DNA from: Andrena cerasifolii
Taxonomy: Eukaryota; Arthropoda; Insecta; Hymenoptera; Andrenidae
NCBI RefSeq assembly: GCF_050908995.1
Contig: NC_135133.1
Span: 6,986,001-7,050,000, forward strand
Length of the DNA stretch: 64,000 nucleotides
Direction of reading: 5' to 3'
This document shows positions 14,001 to 26,700 of the stretch, piece by piece. Position 1 is the first letter of the stretch. Each line of letters begins with the position of its first letter. The position numbers were made by a program, and so were the translations under genes. The notes beneath the pieces are model-generated. The model was not told where the DNA came from. It was given only the letters and a program-made list of their open reading frames with translations, and did not search any database.

Positions 14001-16368
14001 AATTAGTACTAAGTAAACAGCAGAAATGCAGTGAAGTCAGTTATTATACTCGTTCTATTAGGGCAAAGGGTTAGCAGAACGACGTGTTCCCCGATTACTT
14101 GGCTCGCTGTTTCGTCGGAGCCGAAAGTATCAATAAAGCCGTGTATACGAGCATCCGCGCGAATTTCTGCAGCGGCGCGCTTAAACGACTGGATTTGCCC
14201 CCAGTGGGTCGTTAGGTTCTCGCGTTGGAAACTACCCCCCGTTGAAACTATACCTCTTCGCTGAGGCCGCTGTCGTGTCGCATGATATAATCGTAGAGAT
14301 CGCCGCCATCGCCCAGTTCCAGGATCAGGTAGAGCTTCGTCTGGGTGTCTATCACCTCGTAGAGCCTGACCACGTTCGGATGCTGCACCAGCTTCATGCA
14401 TCTCACCTGCCGGGGAGAAAGAAAGAGGGCGAGGGGTAACAGAGACGCTCGTCCGATGCTTTCCCCCTAGCGCGATCTGGTCAACGACCCTTTCGCCTTC
14501 CCCCCTCGTCGCGCCATTATCTCGTTGACCTTAACGAGATCTACAAGTTCGAAGCGGATCGTCCCGTAGATCTCTTCCCAACGCCCGCGATGGCGTCCAA
14601 ACGGATCTTACGCAATCCGCTCGTTAGTATTTAACGCACCGTACGTGCGTGTGCGTCGCGGAATGATGAAAATCACGGCTGGTACGTAGGAAGCCGCTGG
14701 AGCCATCAAACTCCTCTCCATAGGCGAGAGTTATTCAGACGTTGGCCAATTGGATGATTTCAAAACACCGCGGTGCATTGTGTTGCAGGACACGAAACGG
14801 ACAGTTTCTAGATCGCGAAGGTGCGAGTCCACGATGAGATTCTAAATCTCGGCAACAATTAGACGTAAATAATGGAAATAGTAAAACTAATGATAAAATA
14901 ATTTAAAAAAAAAATAATAAATTACTGAAACAATGGTCTCGTGAGATTAAAGTCTTGGAGTGAGACACGATATTTTTTGCCCCTCGTGGATTTGCATCTC
15001 AGCAACAATTAGATGTAAATAATGGAAATAATAAAACTAATGATAAAATAATTAAAAAAAAATAATAAATTACTGAAATAATGATCTCGTGAGATTAAAG
15101 TCTTGGAGTGAGACACGATATTTTTTGCCCCTCGTGGATTTGCAGCTTAACAAAACGTTCTGGAATTGAACGAGACAGTGTGAGTACTCTGAATTCCTTT
15201 CACAGATCATTTTCCTAGGAAGGCGTTCTTCGCAGCTAATTGGAAAATGTTCGCGTCCAATGAACGAGGGAACCCTGGTTGGTCTTTGATCTGATATGGA
15301 AAGCTACGCGGTGGGCAAGTAGAATATTACTACCTACGACCGACCGTTTCGTATGTCACAACCCGATAGAAACCTCGCAGTTACTCCTCAACTAATAAGG
15401 GAAACAGGGGTTACATATCTGGTAAAACACCGGGTGTTAAAAAGTTGCCCGCCGTTTCCATCCGGGGTCTGAGAATGCACCGACGACTTCTAACGACACG
15501 TACCTACATCTGCTGTTAACCCTTAACTGGTATACTGTTTTTTCAAACGTAACTGTTATCCTGGGGTCGTGGCAGACCCCAAATAAAAAAGGACACAGAA
15601 ATTTGTAAAGTCGACACTAGATGAACCTCTACGAATACCTATTTTGTTCGTAGGTAATGTATAAAATAATAGATACGTAGAAAGTTAAACTATTATGATG
15701 AAATTAATTAGAAATTCAGTTTACAAACTTATACAACCAAATATTTTGCAGCGAACCTTGCGTGCTTGGGGTCACGACTGACCCCAGGATACCAGTTAAG
15801 GGTTAAATTAACCCGGTGCGATTTCTTTCTCAGACCCCCAATGGAGCTACCTTCGATCCACGCTTATCAAAGTGTCTTCCAAAGGCGCAGAAGCGTTGAG
15901 CAGCACCAGCTGCAACATTCTACTCCGCCGAGCGAGGCATTGGATGAGCGAAACGGAAGGAAGGAAGAAATTAGCCTGCATTTCGATTTCCTCCTCGGCC
16001 TCCTTTATGCCGCGCGTTCTCATTCACGCGGTGCCTTGGAGAGGAGGGGACAGGAACAAAGAGGAGAGGGATACGCGATCGTCGGGGGAGCCGTCGCCCG
16101 CTCGTATCGACGCGGACGGTGTGGCTCTGACGCGTATGAAAGAACGTCTAGGCTTTTCTCTGCTCTCCCTCACCTCCTGAAAGAGGTGCGCTCTCGAGAC
16201 CTCGTCGAGCTTGCTCTTGTCGATGACCTTCACTGCGACCTTCTCGCCGGTGAAAACATGCCGCGCCAGCTTCACCACGGCGAAGTGACCGCGGCCGAGC
16301 GTCTCCTCCAGGTCGTAGAGGCCGGCGATCTTGCCATCGTAGTTGCTGTATCCCACGCGACGATGCAT
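8006..16368 (-). CDS. SNRK: SNRK-type serine/threonine kinase (SNF-related kinase), complete
   Basis: This is an AMPK-related protein kinase. Seven coding exons (- strand, 5' to 3') are 16368-16174, 14406-14254, 13070-12824, 11742-11391, 10761-10633, 10288-10183 and 10057-8006. All introns have GT-AG ends and phases agree, giving 1077 codons. Residues 15-270 form the kinase domain: glycine loop LGRGHFAVV, Lys47 in VAVKVIDK, HRDLKPEN with Asp141, DFG at 160-162, and activation loop LETSCGSLAYSAPE with Thr175 at the LKB1 target position. A UBA-like segment follows (about 290-335, SDDHHNHIITKMVNGNI to NHITATYFLLAER). The tail is low complexity (Ser, Gly and a run of ten Thr) but keeps the family motif SCSSSDASDDDSESR. 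The ATG lies nine bases inside an exon preceded by a TTTCAG acceptor, so upstream 5' UTR exons exist but were not located. The N-terminus MHRRVGYSNYDGKIAGLYDL starts where vertebrate SNRK does. Confidence 0.93.
12254..12373 (+). repeat. Dispersed repeat, copy A (in SNRK intron 3)
   Basis: This 120-bp segment includes AAAACTTTAAACGCG followed by TTTCTCAAAACC, then ATTTTCTAAA and TTGACTGATTCATTCCA. It aligns in inverted orientation with 31166-31286. Similarity is strongest around the AAACTTTAAACGCG core and continues on both sides, which suggests an old interspersed element rather than chance. The class is not recognised. Confidence 0.5.
14846..15143. repeat. 150-bp tandem duplication in SNRK intron 1
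   Basis: Two head-to-tail copies (14846-14995 and 14996-15143) both run from ATCTCRGCAACAATTAGA through a poly-A-rich AATAATAAATTACTGAAA segment to GCCCCTCGTGGATTTGC. They differ at only a handful of positions and one short indel. It is non-coding. Confidence 0.85.
15516..15806 (+). mobile_element. piggyBac-type MITE, copy 1 (in SNRK intron 1)
   Basis: The element is flanked by TTAA on both sides (15516-15519 and 15803-15806). Its left end is CCCTTAACTGGTATAC; the right end is the inverted complement, ending ACCAGTTAAGGG. TTAA targets with ends starting CCC are typical of the piggyBac superfamily. There is no coding capacity. A sub-terminal GGGGTC...GACCCC palindrome occurs near both ends. 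Two more copies lie at 18936 and 23447. Confidence 0.8.
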
Positions 16369-16377
16369 CTCGTGCCG

Positions 16378-18935
16378 CTGAAACGAGCAAACAACCGGGG
16401 AGTCAGTGGGTGGCTTCGCGGGCAACGCCTCGGGTCTCTGCCGTTTGGAAAGCGTTCAGAAGCTTGCACCAAGCCGCCAAAGCGGTCTCCTTTCGCACAA
16501 GGACCTCTTTGTTGGCTTTGGCACGCGTGCCACTCTTGGCAAGGAAACGCAGAGGATTGCTGTTGGATCGATGGATGAAAAAGTAAGTTCCGAGGGAATA
16601 CAAGAGGAATGTGATTGCATCATAGTGTGATTTAGCTTGTCGTTTTCTTTTAAACAATGAACTCAATCAGAACCTGATTAATGGCATTTAATATTCGAGC
16701 GTTTCCTCGAGTAAGGAAACAAGAATGTTCATTTATGGAAATGGTGAGTGTTTAAAGAAAAATTTGGTTACAAAAGTGTCTGAAGCTAAAGATATTTTCA
16801 AGCAATCGTAAACTTCATATGTACTTATTTATATTAACATAAAAGGAAAAGAAACGCGTAGCGGCTCTATCGCTGTGATATTGTTGAAAATAAATTTTTT
16901 TATCTTGAAAGGATGTAACTTTCACGCGACGAAGGTGGCACCTCCTCTTAGAACTCAAGCCAAATATGCACGGCGTGGCAGGAGTCGCAAAAATCATTAG
17001 TAAGACAATTTACAGCCGCGACCGTGCTAACAACGTAGACCCACGTGCTGCACGCTGCCGCGCGAGCATCGGATCCGCGAGCAACAACGGACCGATTGTC
17101 CGCCTTATATAGAAAATAATTTTCTACGCCCACCGGACGCGCGATCAGGCTCAAGGTAGTCCCGTGTACTCTCACTTTTCCGTTGCACGGCGCGTTCCTT
17201 TGACGAGCTCTGCCACGTCTCCTCGTATAAGGGTAAACGGGCCGATTGCTTCCGGCGCCGCTCAGTTCCGGGAGACCGAAAGCGGAGTTTTAGGATCGAT
17301 CGGCGCTGTTCGAAAGCTTTTCCGGCGCGAGGCGCCCGTCACGCGAGGAAACAGGGTCAACCTGATCATTATTAACGAGAAGTAACGATCAAGCGAGCCG
17401 CCGATCCATGGACGATTGATCGTTAAAAGGTTGCAGCGCGAGTGTGAGAAGAAGTCGATGAAAGGCGGTCACGTACCGATTGTAATTTGCGATTCCAAGT
17501 CGATGGTTGTTTTAGTTTAGAGGATGATAGATAGCGTGGTTCGTCGGTGGAAGTTTCAGCCCCATTACGATCTAACGCCGAATCGGTTTGTGGTAAACGA
17601 TAGCGGCTTAAGTTCAACTGGATGGCTACGAGTAGGTATAGTGCATAAAGGATCATAGCAGTCCCTGAAACTTAGGAATGCATGCGATCTAAATATTGAA
17701 AGAGAAAGCACGGATGCACAAGGTTGCGTGTGTATAAAAAAAGAATCATGAATTTGGTTACACCGTAATATCCTCGCGTCTCAATAAAGCTATTCTTAGC
17801 TGGCTATTAACGTCCCCCATTCAGCGCAACGAGAAATCAATATAATCGTAATCCGTGGTAAAAATAAACGGTACACTAGTAGCGCAATTTGTTGATCGAT
17901 CTACTATAATATTAACACGGAGACAAAGCGGCGGCAGCCTGTGTACTCTCAACTCTGAACTACGTACCTCCTATGTATCTCGAGCGCAACCACCCATGCT
18001 CGGCTGCGAATGATCGACTAATTAAATCAGAAAAAATTCATTCCGACTCTGTTCATCGATTCCGCGAAAGAGGAAGCAGAAGAAAGGGCGAATCACTTAT
18101 TTTGCGGAGGCGAGGCCAGCGCAAGGGACGCGGACGTGATATCCATTTCTAACGGAAGTTCCGTGCAGAGCGCTCGAAGTGAACGGGGGCGCGATCGTAA
18201 GGCAAACGCGAGAGCAGCGCTTTGTAAAACAGCGTCGTAAAAATAACTGACCTGTAAAATTTCAGGGGCCGAAATGCCCTCGCAGCGAGAGAGAGAGAGC
18301 CGAGGAGGGAGGATCCCTTATATCGCGAGTGTCTCTCGTCAGCTGGACACGCGTCACGCCGAGTTCCGGCTTCTTTTCAGGCCCCGGCTAGGGAGCGCAA
18401 TTTCTGTACGTCACACTTTACGTGCACGCGCGTCAAACTGAAGACGGCACGCGGACCGGAGGCTAGTCAGAACGAGGCGTGTGTGCAAAGCGACGTGTCA
18501 ACGTTAACGGAACGGATGCGAAAATACATTTCTTTGAAGTGCACGGAAGTATGAAAGGAACGGACAAAGGCGTGAATAAGACGCGCCCACCCCAACGCGG
18601 GCGCGGAGGCATTTAAAATTAGACGCGGGACTCGTTGAGAATTTTCACGACCAATCGAATTCCTCGGCCGATCAACGAAACTTATTCGAGTTCACGGGGA
18701 CGTGCATCGCGGCGTGCTTTCGTAACGCAGCGATACGGTTCCGTAATCCTTGCCGCACTTACGTAACGCCGGACAGTACGTGTAACAAGTGAATTTGTTT
18801 CTCCCCGCTTCTCGTCCATCGATTTGAGATTTAACAAGCTTGTTTACTCGCGCGCTGAATAATGGCGTAAACCAGCTTTTGCCGGGGTCGTTCCAGGAGC
18901 AGGAAGACAGTCACTGGCTTTGTCCGGCGTAAATG
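16378..18935. other. Region upstream of the SNRK start codon, no supported gene
   Basis: SNRK 5' UTR exons or its promoter may lie here or farther right, because the first coding exon is preceded by a splice acceptor at 16378-16379. I could not place an upstream exon from sequence alone. The stretch from about 18050 to 18800 is CpG-rich with a short GA run near 18286-18299, as insect promoters often are, but this is not specific. No protein-coding gene is recognised. Confidence 0.3.
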
Positions 18936-19223
18936 TTAACCCTTAACTGGTATCCTGGGGTCGCTCGTCACCCCAAGCACCCAAAGTTCCATATACAATT
19001 TTCGGTTGTCTAAGTTGGTAAACTGAATTTCTAATTAATTTTATAGTAATAGTTTAACTTTCTACGCTTCTATTATTTTCTACATTACCTAAGAAGAAAA
19101 TATTCGTAGTGGTTGCTCTAGTGTCGACTTTACAAATTTCTGTGCCCTTTTTTATCTGGGGTCTGCCACGACCCCAGTGTACCAGTCACGTTTGCCAAAA
19201 ACAGTATACCAGTTAAGGGTTAA
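18936..19223 (-). mobile_element. piggyBac-type MITE, copy 2 (reverse orientation)
   Basis: TTAA duplications lie at 18936-18939 and 19220-19223. The ends are CCCTTAACTGGTAT and its complement. The interior matches copies 1 and 3 in reverse: TTTACAAATTTCTGTG and TTAACTTTCTACG are complements of GGCACAGAAATTTG and CGTAGAAAGTTAA in the others. Confidence 0.8.
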
Positions 19224-22200
19224 GTACGATGCAGATCTGTGCTTTAATTTCTTTATGGGGCTGTAGTTATTCAACTTTCGTGGCGAGTTATAGGACCGTA
19301 AGCGGGGATGATAGCTTTGTGAAAATCAGAAATATCACGCGAAAACTATGCATTATAATCCCGAAGCAATGCAATAGTTTGAGACAAACCCGATTAGTCA
19401 CAAAGCCACCCCCGCTTCCGGTAGCTACGGGAAATATTCAGTGCATCACTTTGAAATTTACGCAGCGCCGAGGAATTTTCATAGCAATATGATCGATAGC
19501 CCACTTATTTTGGCTAAGATAGCGAGCTACACATTTTTGCAATAAATAAATTTTGCGATAATATTTTCATAGTACTAATAATGAAAGAGGTATGCAGGTA
19601 TAAGTGATGTGTTTAATGTTCGAGTGAGGCGATAAACATTTTCACTACTGCAAGTCGTTCTGTCTGGTTAATAAGAATCGGTCATTATCGACGCCCTATG
19701 CGAATGCTTGCTCGAAAGTTGGAAAATGCGTGCGCTGCACGTGGCGGGCGAACGTGTGCCAGAAAGCTCGGTATTGTTCGATCAGCCGGGCAGCAGACAA
19801 AAGTGCCGGTTCTAAGAAAAGCGGACATGGAGTCAGTCGACGGTCTACTCTCGAGGCTAGTCTAGGTTACAAAGTTAGTCGACCATTATTTTTGGTCGAG
19901 TTGCTCTGTCACGATGTGTATTTCTACCACCCTGGCAGATACAACCGGCCAGGCGAACGACGTGCGTCCCGATTAAAATGCTCGGTACGCGGAAAAGGGT
20001 TTTTTTTTACGGCTATCGCCTGCTTTGAGATTGATCAAATGTATCCGTCGGCGTGATACACCATTATCGACGGCAGGATATTCGAGATATCGAACCTCCC
20101 CTTGGTATTTTTGCGCGTGGAAATCGGAGGCATAGTTCCTGCAACACGGTTTCCTTTAACGTAACGATAAACTATTGCTTTTTATCGCGCCAGTAGTGTG
20201 AATGTGTAATTGCGGAAAAGTTGTGACATAAGTCATTGCTCTTAAGTATTCACGTGACAGCTGGTGATTATAAGGAGAATCAATGCGTGCAGTAGATGAC
20301 CTCGTTACTGGACATGCAGGAGCATATGTTCGTTTTTGGGGCTAACCCAGAACATTTTGCTGATGCGCAAGGAAAGTGATAAGGAAGTCTGAATTATGGG
20401 GAAGACTGATAGAAGACTGGTAGTTTTAGTTTGTAAAGTAAGTTTCACGAAGGAATTACGTTGAAAAGTATAATGTCAGTCTCTTGACGGCCTCATTGGC
20501 CCACTTGTGCTTGATGGCTACCTTATGGCCCATTAATTAATTCCTTAATCGAATTTTTCCTATCCATCACGACGAGTATATAGCCTACTAGATCCGTAAT
20601 GATAGATACGATGATTTACATCGATCTACATCGAATTCTGTACCATGAAAAAATTACTTAATAAAACATTACGAACGTGAAGCTATAATCTTCTCCTTCG
20701 TTACATCTACAGTACTGGAAACATTGATTGCATCACTCGCATATTTAGCGTGCATTCGCTTCCACCTCATTTAGTATTAACATGTTTAACCGTGCAATGG
20801 TATAGAAATGGTAAGCATAAGATTCGAGGGCATACAAATATTATTTTTGACAAAACGAAGTAGATGAAAATGTGATTTTTATACAGCTCAAAGAAACAGT
20901 CAAGAACTACCTGTTGTATATAAAGACTCAAATTTCACAAAAGTCAACACAGAATATTTGTGCACTAAGCCATCGATATGTAAATGTTTCTATGTCAGTA
21001 CTTTGGACTTCTTTTCAATCAATAGATTATACCTCCTGACAAGGAGGCCTTTTTAAAAAGGCTTCTTGGATGTCGGTTGTAATTTTATTATAAATGTAAA
21101 TATTTTTGTCCAAAAAATTACCAAACGTTCTTTAAATATTACTCTTTTAAATGCATAAAAAAATTCACAAATATTCGCCTATTCTCGGCCTCCTGACTGA
21201 CAACATTTGAATTTCCAGTTCAGGCGAACCCACAGTGACACACAACTACATTTATCGTATAATTAAGTTCCAAGCCTAAAACTAACATCCGTATTGGCAC
21301 CCGTTGTTAACCAGGCACACTGGTTCATCCGCAATTAACACTACTCACATATACATACACGTAACGTTACCCTGAATAAAAAGCTTAGCTAGCATATCCT
21401 GATCCCTAATCATCTGCCAATCCATAAGTCCGAGTCACATGAACTTGCAGAAGTTAATAGCGAATTAAATACAACGTCGTAAGAACGTGACGCGCGGCGG
21501 GCGCGGATGCTGCGCGGAAAAGCAAACGCCGAAAGCGTTCCGCCGTGGATCGTCGGGTACGGGAAGCCTACAATACGTCTATTCGTCCGAATCTCTCGCC
21601 GCGACTGATTGGTCTTGACATTTTGCCGATAACAATTTACCGTCCCCTAGTCGTCAGCATCCCACCTGCACGTGACGCGCCCTCGTCGCCCGCCCGTTGA
21701 CCTGGTTCCGTTGCATACGCGCCTGGAATAACGAGCCGACTCCGGGAGTCGCCTATCAACCAGGAGATCAAACTTTTCACGGTCCTTCCCCTCCCCCGGC
21801 GGCGAACACCATGGGCGAAGCGACACGCGTCGCTAAGTGGAAACTATTTGATCGATGCGCAGCGGCGTTGCATAACATCGGAGGAAGCGCGAGGAGCTCG
21901 CGTGCGCACGCGGATGCTCGCATTCCTCGTCGAACTTACGACCAGTTTATCTGGCCGGACCGGCCGCGTATCGGTAGAGCGTCGATGGAAAAAAGGGGCA
22001 CCCGCGACCGAGTTCCACTCGCTTCACAGAGGCGCAGCGATTCGATTCGATTGGCAATAGCGTCGCGTTTGCGGAGGGATGAGCGGAGTTACCATTATTT
22101 AGGACGCGGCCAGGGTTCGTAACCGTCGCGACATGCTGACACGCGCTGAAAACAGATAATCGCGAGCGCGGGTAAATTGGATTCGGCGCGCGGTAACCGA

Positions 22201-22645
22201 GATGCCTAATCCGACCACGCGAACGGAATCACACGCGGGATTATCTAAAGTAATTCAATTAGGGTGCGTAGTCAATTTCACCGCAAGGACACGGCGCTGG
22301 GGGCTGACCACTTCGCAACACAACGGAATAGTGTGCTTTAGCGGCGCTCGCGAAATTATTGCAGTGGATTTTTTAGGATGATCCTCATTGGTTTCCTACG
22401 GATTTCTGTTGTGAATACTTGAGGATTAGGTGCTGACTCTTTGCAAACGCGACGGCGGAGAATATTATCGTTAGATATGCAGGCAATCGGGGCTTACAAT
22501 GGAGAACGTCAACGCACTTGTTCCAGTGAAAATATAATAGCTTTCTGGAGAACAATTATTCCAGAATTTCCCTGATTCGAGAATTAAACCACTTCTGTAC
22601 TACCATCGTATAACGGTTACATAGGGGGGAGTTCTCTTAACAAAG
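19224..22645. other. Intergenic region, no supported gene
   Basis: No gene is recognised. A 141-codon open frame at 21697-22122 (+) lies in CpG-rich DNA (about 21480-22300) and has no known motif. A short near-palindrome (AAGGAGGCCTTTTTAAAAAGGCTTCTT-like) sits near 21040-21066. The CpG-rich block could be regulatory, but no specific element is identified. Confidence 0.3.
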
Positions 22646-23298
22646 CACAGTGGGCTGAACACCCGCTTTTTGTGGCCAAAATTCAAAAGATTCTGTCGCA
22701 GCGACTTTTTTCAATAAAAATATAGTTAATGTAACCAATGTAACTAAAATATGATAAATAACAAAATATATATTCGCGCATAAAAAATATAAAATATAAT
22801 TATTTTAACCGCGTCCTGAACGCTACAGTACCCACCTCGATTATCTATTTTATGGAATCTGAATAAATTTAAAAGTTGCAGGTAAGTACCCAGTTCCATC
22901 TGAAATTTGTATTTTCTCCTTTATAATTGTCTAACTAAGCTTTCATATGAAATAAGTTAGACGTCTAACACTTTCAAACATTTTTTTAAAAACCTGCTGA
23001 AAGGGTTTCAATTACTGTAAATCTTGCATTGTTTATACAGGGATTAAAAACTACTTAGAATTTACAACTTGGAACTTAATACTTAAAATACATCTGCTAA
23101 CATGTATAAAATCACTTTGAACTTTATGATTTTGTCTTCAGAACGCTGTATCTCATCACAGAATCATCCGAAATGAAAAATATTTTGCATTTTGAAGCTT
23201 CCAAGGGTTGCGACTTTATAAGAAATTTTATTTCAAAATATTAAACTTGAAAAATCCACTTTTGACCACTAAAAAAAAGCGGGTTTCCATCTACTGTG
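22646..23298. mobile_element. Candidate non-autonomous DNA transposon, ~653 bp
   Basis: The two ends form an imperfect inverted repeat of about 40 bp. The left end begins CACAGTGGGCTGAACACCCG and continues into CTTTTTGTGGCCAAAA. The complement of the right end begins CACAGTAGATGGAAACCCG and continues into a longer T run and AGTGGTCAAAA. The interior is AT-rich without a transposase-like frame. No clear target-site duplication is visible, so superfamily and exact ends are uncertain. Confidence 0.55.
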
Positions 23299-23446
23299 CA
23301 CCGTATACCACCTAATACCGGACATTAGCTGTACCTGTGATATTTGAAACGCTACCGAGCCGTTATTCCGCGTGAACTGAAGACACGATAGAAAAAATGA
23401 TGTTTCGACACGTTCCAGTCGCATGTGCACAGCTAAGGGGATTGCT

Positions 23447-23734
23447 TTAACCCTTAACTGGTATACTGTTTTTGGCAAACGTGACTGGTATACCGGGGTC
23501 GTGGCAGACCCCAAATAAAAAAGGGCACAGAAATTTGTAAAGTCGACACTAGAGCAACCACTACGAATATTTTCATCTTAGGTAATGTATAAAATAATAG
23601 AAGCGTAGAAAGTTAAACTATCATTATAAAATTAATTAGAAATTCAGTTTACCAACTTAGACAACTGAAAATTGTACATCGAACTTTGGGTGCTTGGGGT
23701 CACGAGCGACCCCAGTATACCAGTGAAGGGTTAA
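23447..23734 (+). mobile_element. piggyBac-type MITE, copy 3
   Basis: TTAA sites lie at 23447-23450 and 23731-23734, with left end CCCTTAACTGGTATAC. The right end reads ACCAGTGAAGGG, one base different from the perfect complement. The orientation is as in copy 1. The near-terminal GGTCGTGGCAGACC palindrome and the TTTGTAAAGTCGACACTAG block are shared with both other copies. Confidence 0.8.
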
Positions 23735-26700
23735 TATTATTTCTTTCTTCTTGCTTGCGAAACACCTTAAGCAGAATTGCAATAATACCTATACTCTAAA
23801 ATAAACGGGTGAAAAATCGAGGTTCGCCCCAAGTACCAATGATTCCGACTGCCTTCCAGTTATATTCAAATGAAGAAGCACAGAAGCCTACCACCAGAGG
23901 CTTTTTATACTTCTTTATAGGTTAAAGGAAGCCAGTGCCATTTTACTCGGGTGGCCCAGTTTAACCGAGAGAGGATCGGATTTAGCGCCGCGGTGCGGGT
24001 AATTGATTTCCAGATCTCTCGATCAGCCAGAAATGGAGCAGACGGGCGGGGGGACAAAAATTTCATTAACCCGTAATTCCGCGAGGGAATAAAGAGACGA
24101 GCCGCTGATGGAGCCTGTTGGCATTAAAACGGAAAAGGTCGTCGACGAATGCAACGAGCGCTCGTCGAACCAAAGCCGCCCCTTTTCCCCGCGAATTTCA
24201 TCTCCGACATCTCTACGAGCCTCGCGAAATGCCAACGACTCGCGCGCGCCGCGCGCAGGCGGTAAATAAGCGTAATGAATAATGCGCTGCCTACTTCCAC
24301 TGGCTGCAGCGAATTAATTTAGACGCAGAACCACGCACGCGAAAGCCACGAGTTTTTCCCCGATCCTAGCTTTTATCACCGATTGCTAATCGCGTCGGAG
24401 ATAACGACCGCCTGTATCATCTATGCAACCTCTTGTCGCGCGCGGAAAAGTGTTTCCAGCGACGATGCGCGAGCATTGTCTCGAACAAGCCCGCCACTGT
24501 TCGTCCCTGATGCAAGGACCTAGCGCGGTCCACGGTTTTCACGAGCGTACGCACCGGGCCGACTGTTTCTTCGTCGTACATCCGTGGCGCGGTGTTTGAA
24601 ACAGTTTCGCGAACGGTTCCACTTGGACTAGTAAACTCTGAATGCGTTTACTCCGGGCAGAAAAGCTTTCTAAATTGTTTCTTGTTAGGCTTCAGGAATG
24701 CGGGTACTCTTAAACTTTCATATCGTGTTATAGCTAGGCCGGATTACGCGGAGGCTTCAATAAATCGACTCTTTCGTCAAGCTATACACCGTCGATCGCG
24801 ATGATTTGAATTTATGGGGTGAGTCTGTTATTTCTGGCATAGATTTACAATTTTACAAATGCGGCCCGCGGGTCGCTCATCGCTGCGATGGAGGAAGATG
24901 GCACGGAGATTTCACTGTGCTCCCGTTGTCGGAACGGTACTCCACGATCGCGGGGAAAAAATCGCGGGAGGCCTCCACTGTGGGCCGATTCGCGAGGCGA
25001 TAACCCATGGTAATGCGCAATGTAAACTGAGCGGCGGGGCTGCGTAACAGGTAGCGCTCGTCGGCGTACAGTTATCGGGATTCCTCGAGAGAGGAGCCTG
25101 CGAAACCGCAGCGGCTGAAACGATACTGTTCCGTCCGCGCGGCTGCAACAATTAGGAGCGATTAGAACACGTTCCTCGTCGTGCGACGAAGTGCATGCGT
25201 GCACTCCACGGTATTCCAGCGAGAGGAAGACGCGGATCGGAGGGAAGGGGTGGGAGGGAGAAAGAGGAACGATCGAAGCGTGGACTCTGTAATCCGTATC
25301 CGTGAGAGACCGATGGTGCACAGTGCCACGCCATTTTTAGTCGTATCGCACAGTTTTCCTCCTCCCGTTCCTTCCGTCTCCTTTGACCCCTTTCTCCGGT
25401 GACGGTAAACGAACGTGACGTAACGAGGCATTAACATTTCACCGACCGGTTCGTTAACCCGGCAATCGAAATACCGGGGGCCATCCAGGCTGCTGTCCTC
25501 TCCCCGCTTTCTTTTCTTCTTCCGCGGAGACGGTCGTTAAGAAGTGTCCGTGGACACGCGGCTTTTCGATACCGAGCTGCCCAGCGAATGGTACGTAGAT
25601 GCGAATGCTGTTTGGGACGTTATTTTGTGTACATATAAGAGAGAGCGTGGATAGTCGATGGGAGGTTTCGTGCGGAGTTTGAGAAGCGGAGACGTATGTG
25701 GCGCAATCGAAAGTATTTTGTGAGAGATTGTTGGAATGTGTACAACGATAGACTGTTCCTAGAGTTAGAGTGTCAGGGACTTTAAGGACCCGGTAATTTA
25801 TGAGTTTCCTTTCTTTCGCTACAGGAGACCCAAAAGAGGGGAAAACGGTCTTCTCGACCCCTGCGCTTCTCGGTCCGAGAAAACCCTCCGAACGGATAAC
25901 TTGTATCGCGCTAAAGACAGTATTCTTTCTATTACTTTTAGTTTAAGTTTTATACAGTTCTTATTATTATTATTTCGTTCGACCGTGTAACTTTTATTTT
26001 CTTGAATAAATAAACATTATATTCCAACAGAGATGGTACCGAGTGGGCATTCTTGTTCTCGATTTCCAAGCGCTTCGAATATCTAATGGCACCGGAGATG
26101 AAGCGAAAATAGCCTCTAAGCCAGATGTAGGTATTATTTAACGTACCTAACTGAGCGCGAATAAAATATAGCGTATCATTTGCAAGATACCTTTCATACC
26201 ACGGTATATTTTGTAAGACACTATTTTTAAATGGCAAAGAAACTGCCACGTAAATCGATGTGAAATCGAACGAGAAAACCTGAATCGAGGTACGCCATAT
26301 CGCTAATACCCACTGCTAACAATCGTACGTTACTCCGCTAATAACTTAGCGCCAGAATTCGAAATAAAACGCACCGCGTAATGTTCGAGAGGAACGAAAA
26401 AGAGGTTGGGCATGCGTTTCCCGACACGCTGCTGCTCCTACCCCCGTGCTAGCTTCCGGGAGACGTTGCAAACCGGTCGCTTTATTAAGAAAAAAAAGAC
26501 GGAGGCACTGTGGTGTCTGAAAGAATTGTAGCACACCCAACGATTCTTTAAAACTTTCCAGCGCTCGTGTGTTGAAAGTGTGCACCTTGCGCGCAAAACG
26601 CACATTTCGCAGAAAACGATCCGCGTCGGGACGCCTATCCGACAGACGTTCGCGTTTCAAGGTCGCAAGTCAGGTTATGTACCCGCGAGAGAAGTAAATA

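Noticed and set aside
21697..22122. 141-codon + strand open frame in a CpG-rich block
   Set aside because: No domain, no flanking exons, and overlapping frames on the same strand; treated as chance.
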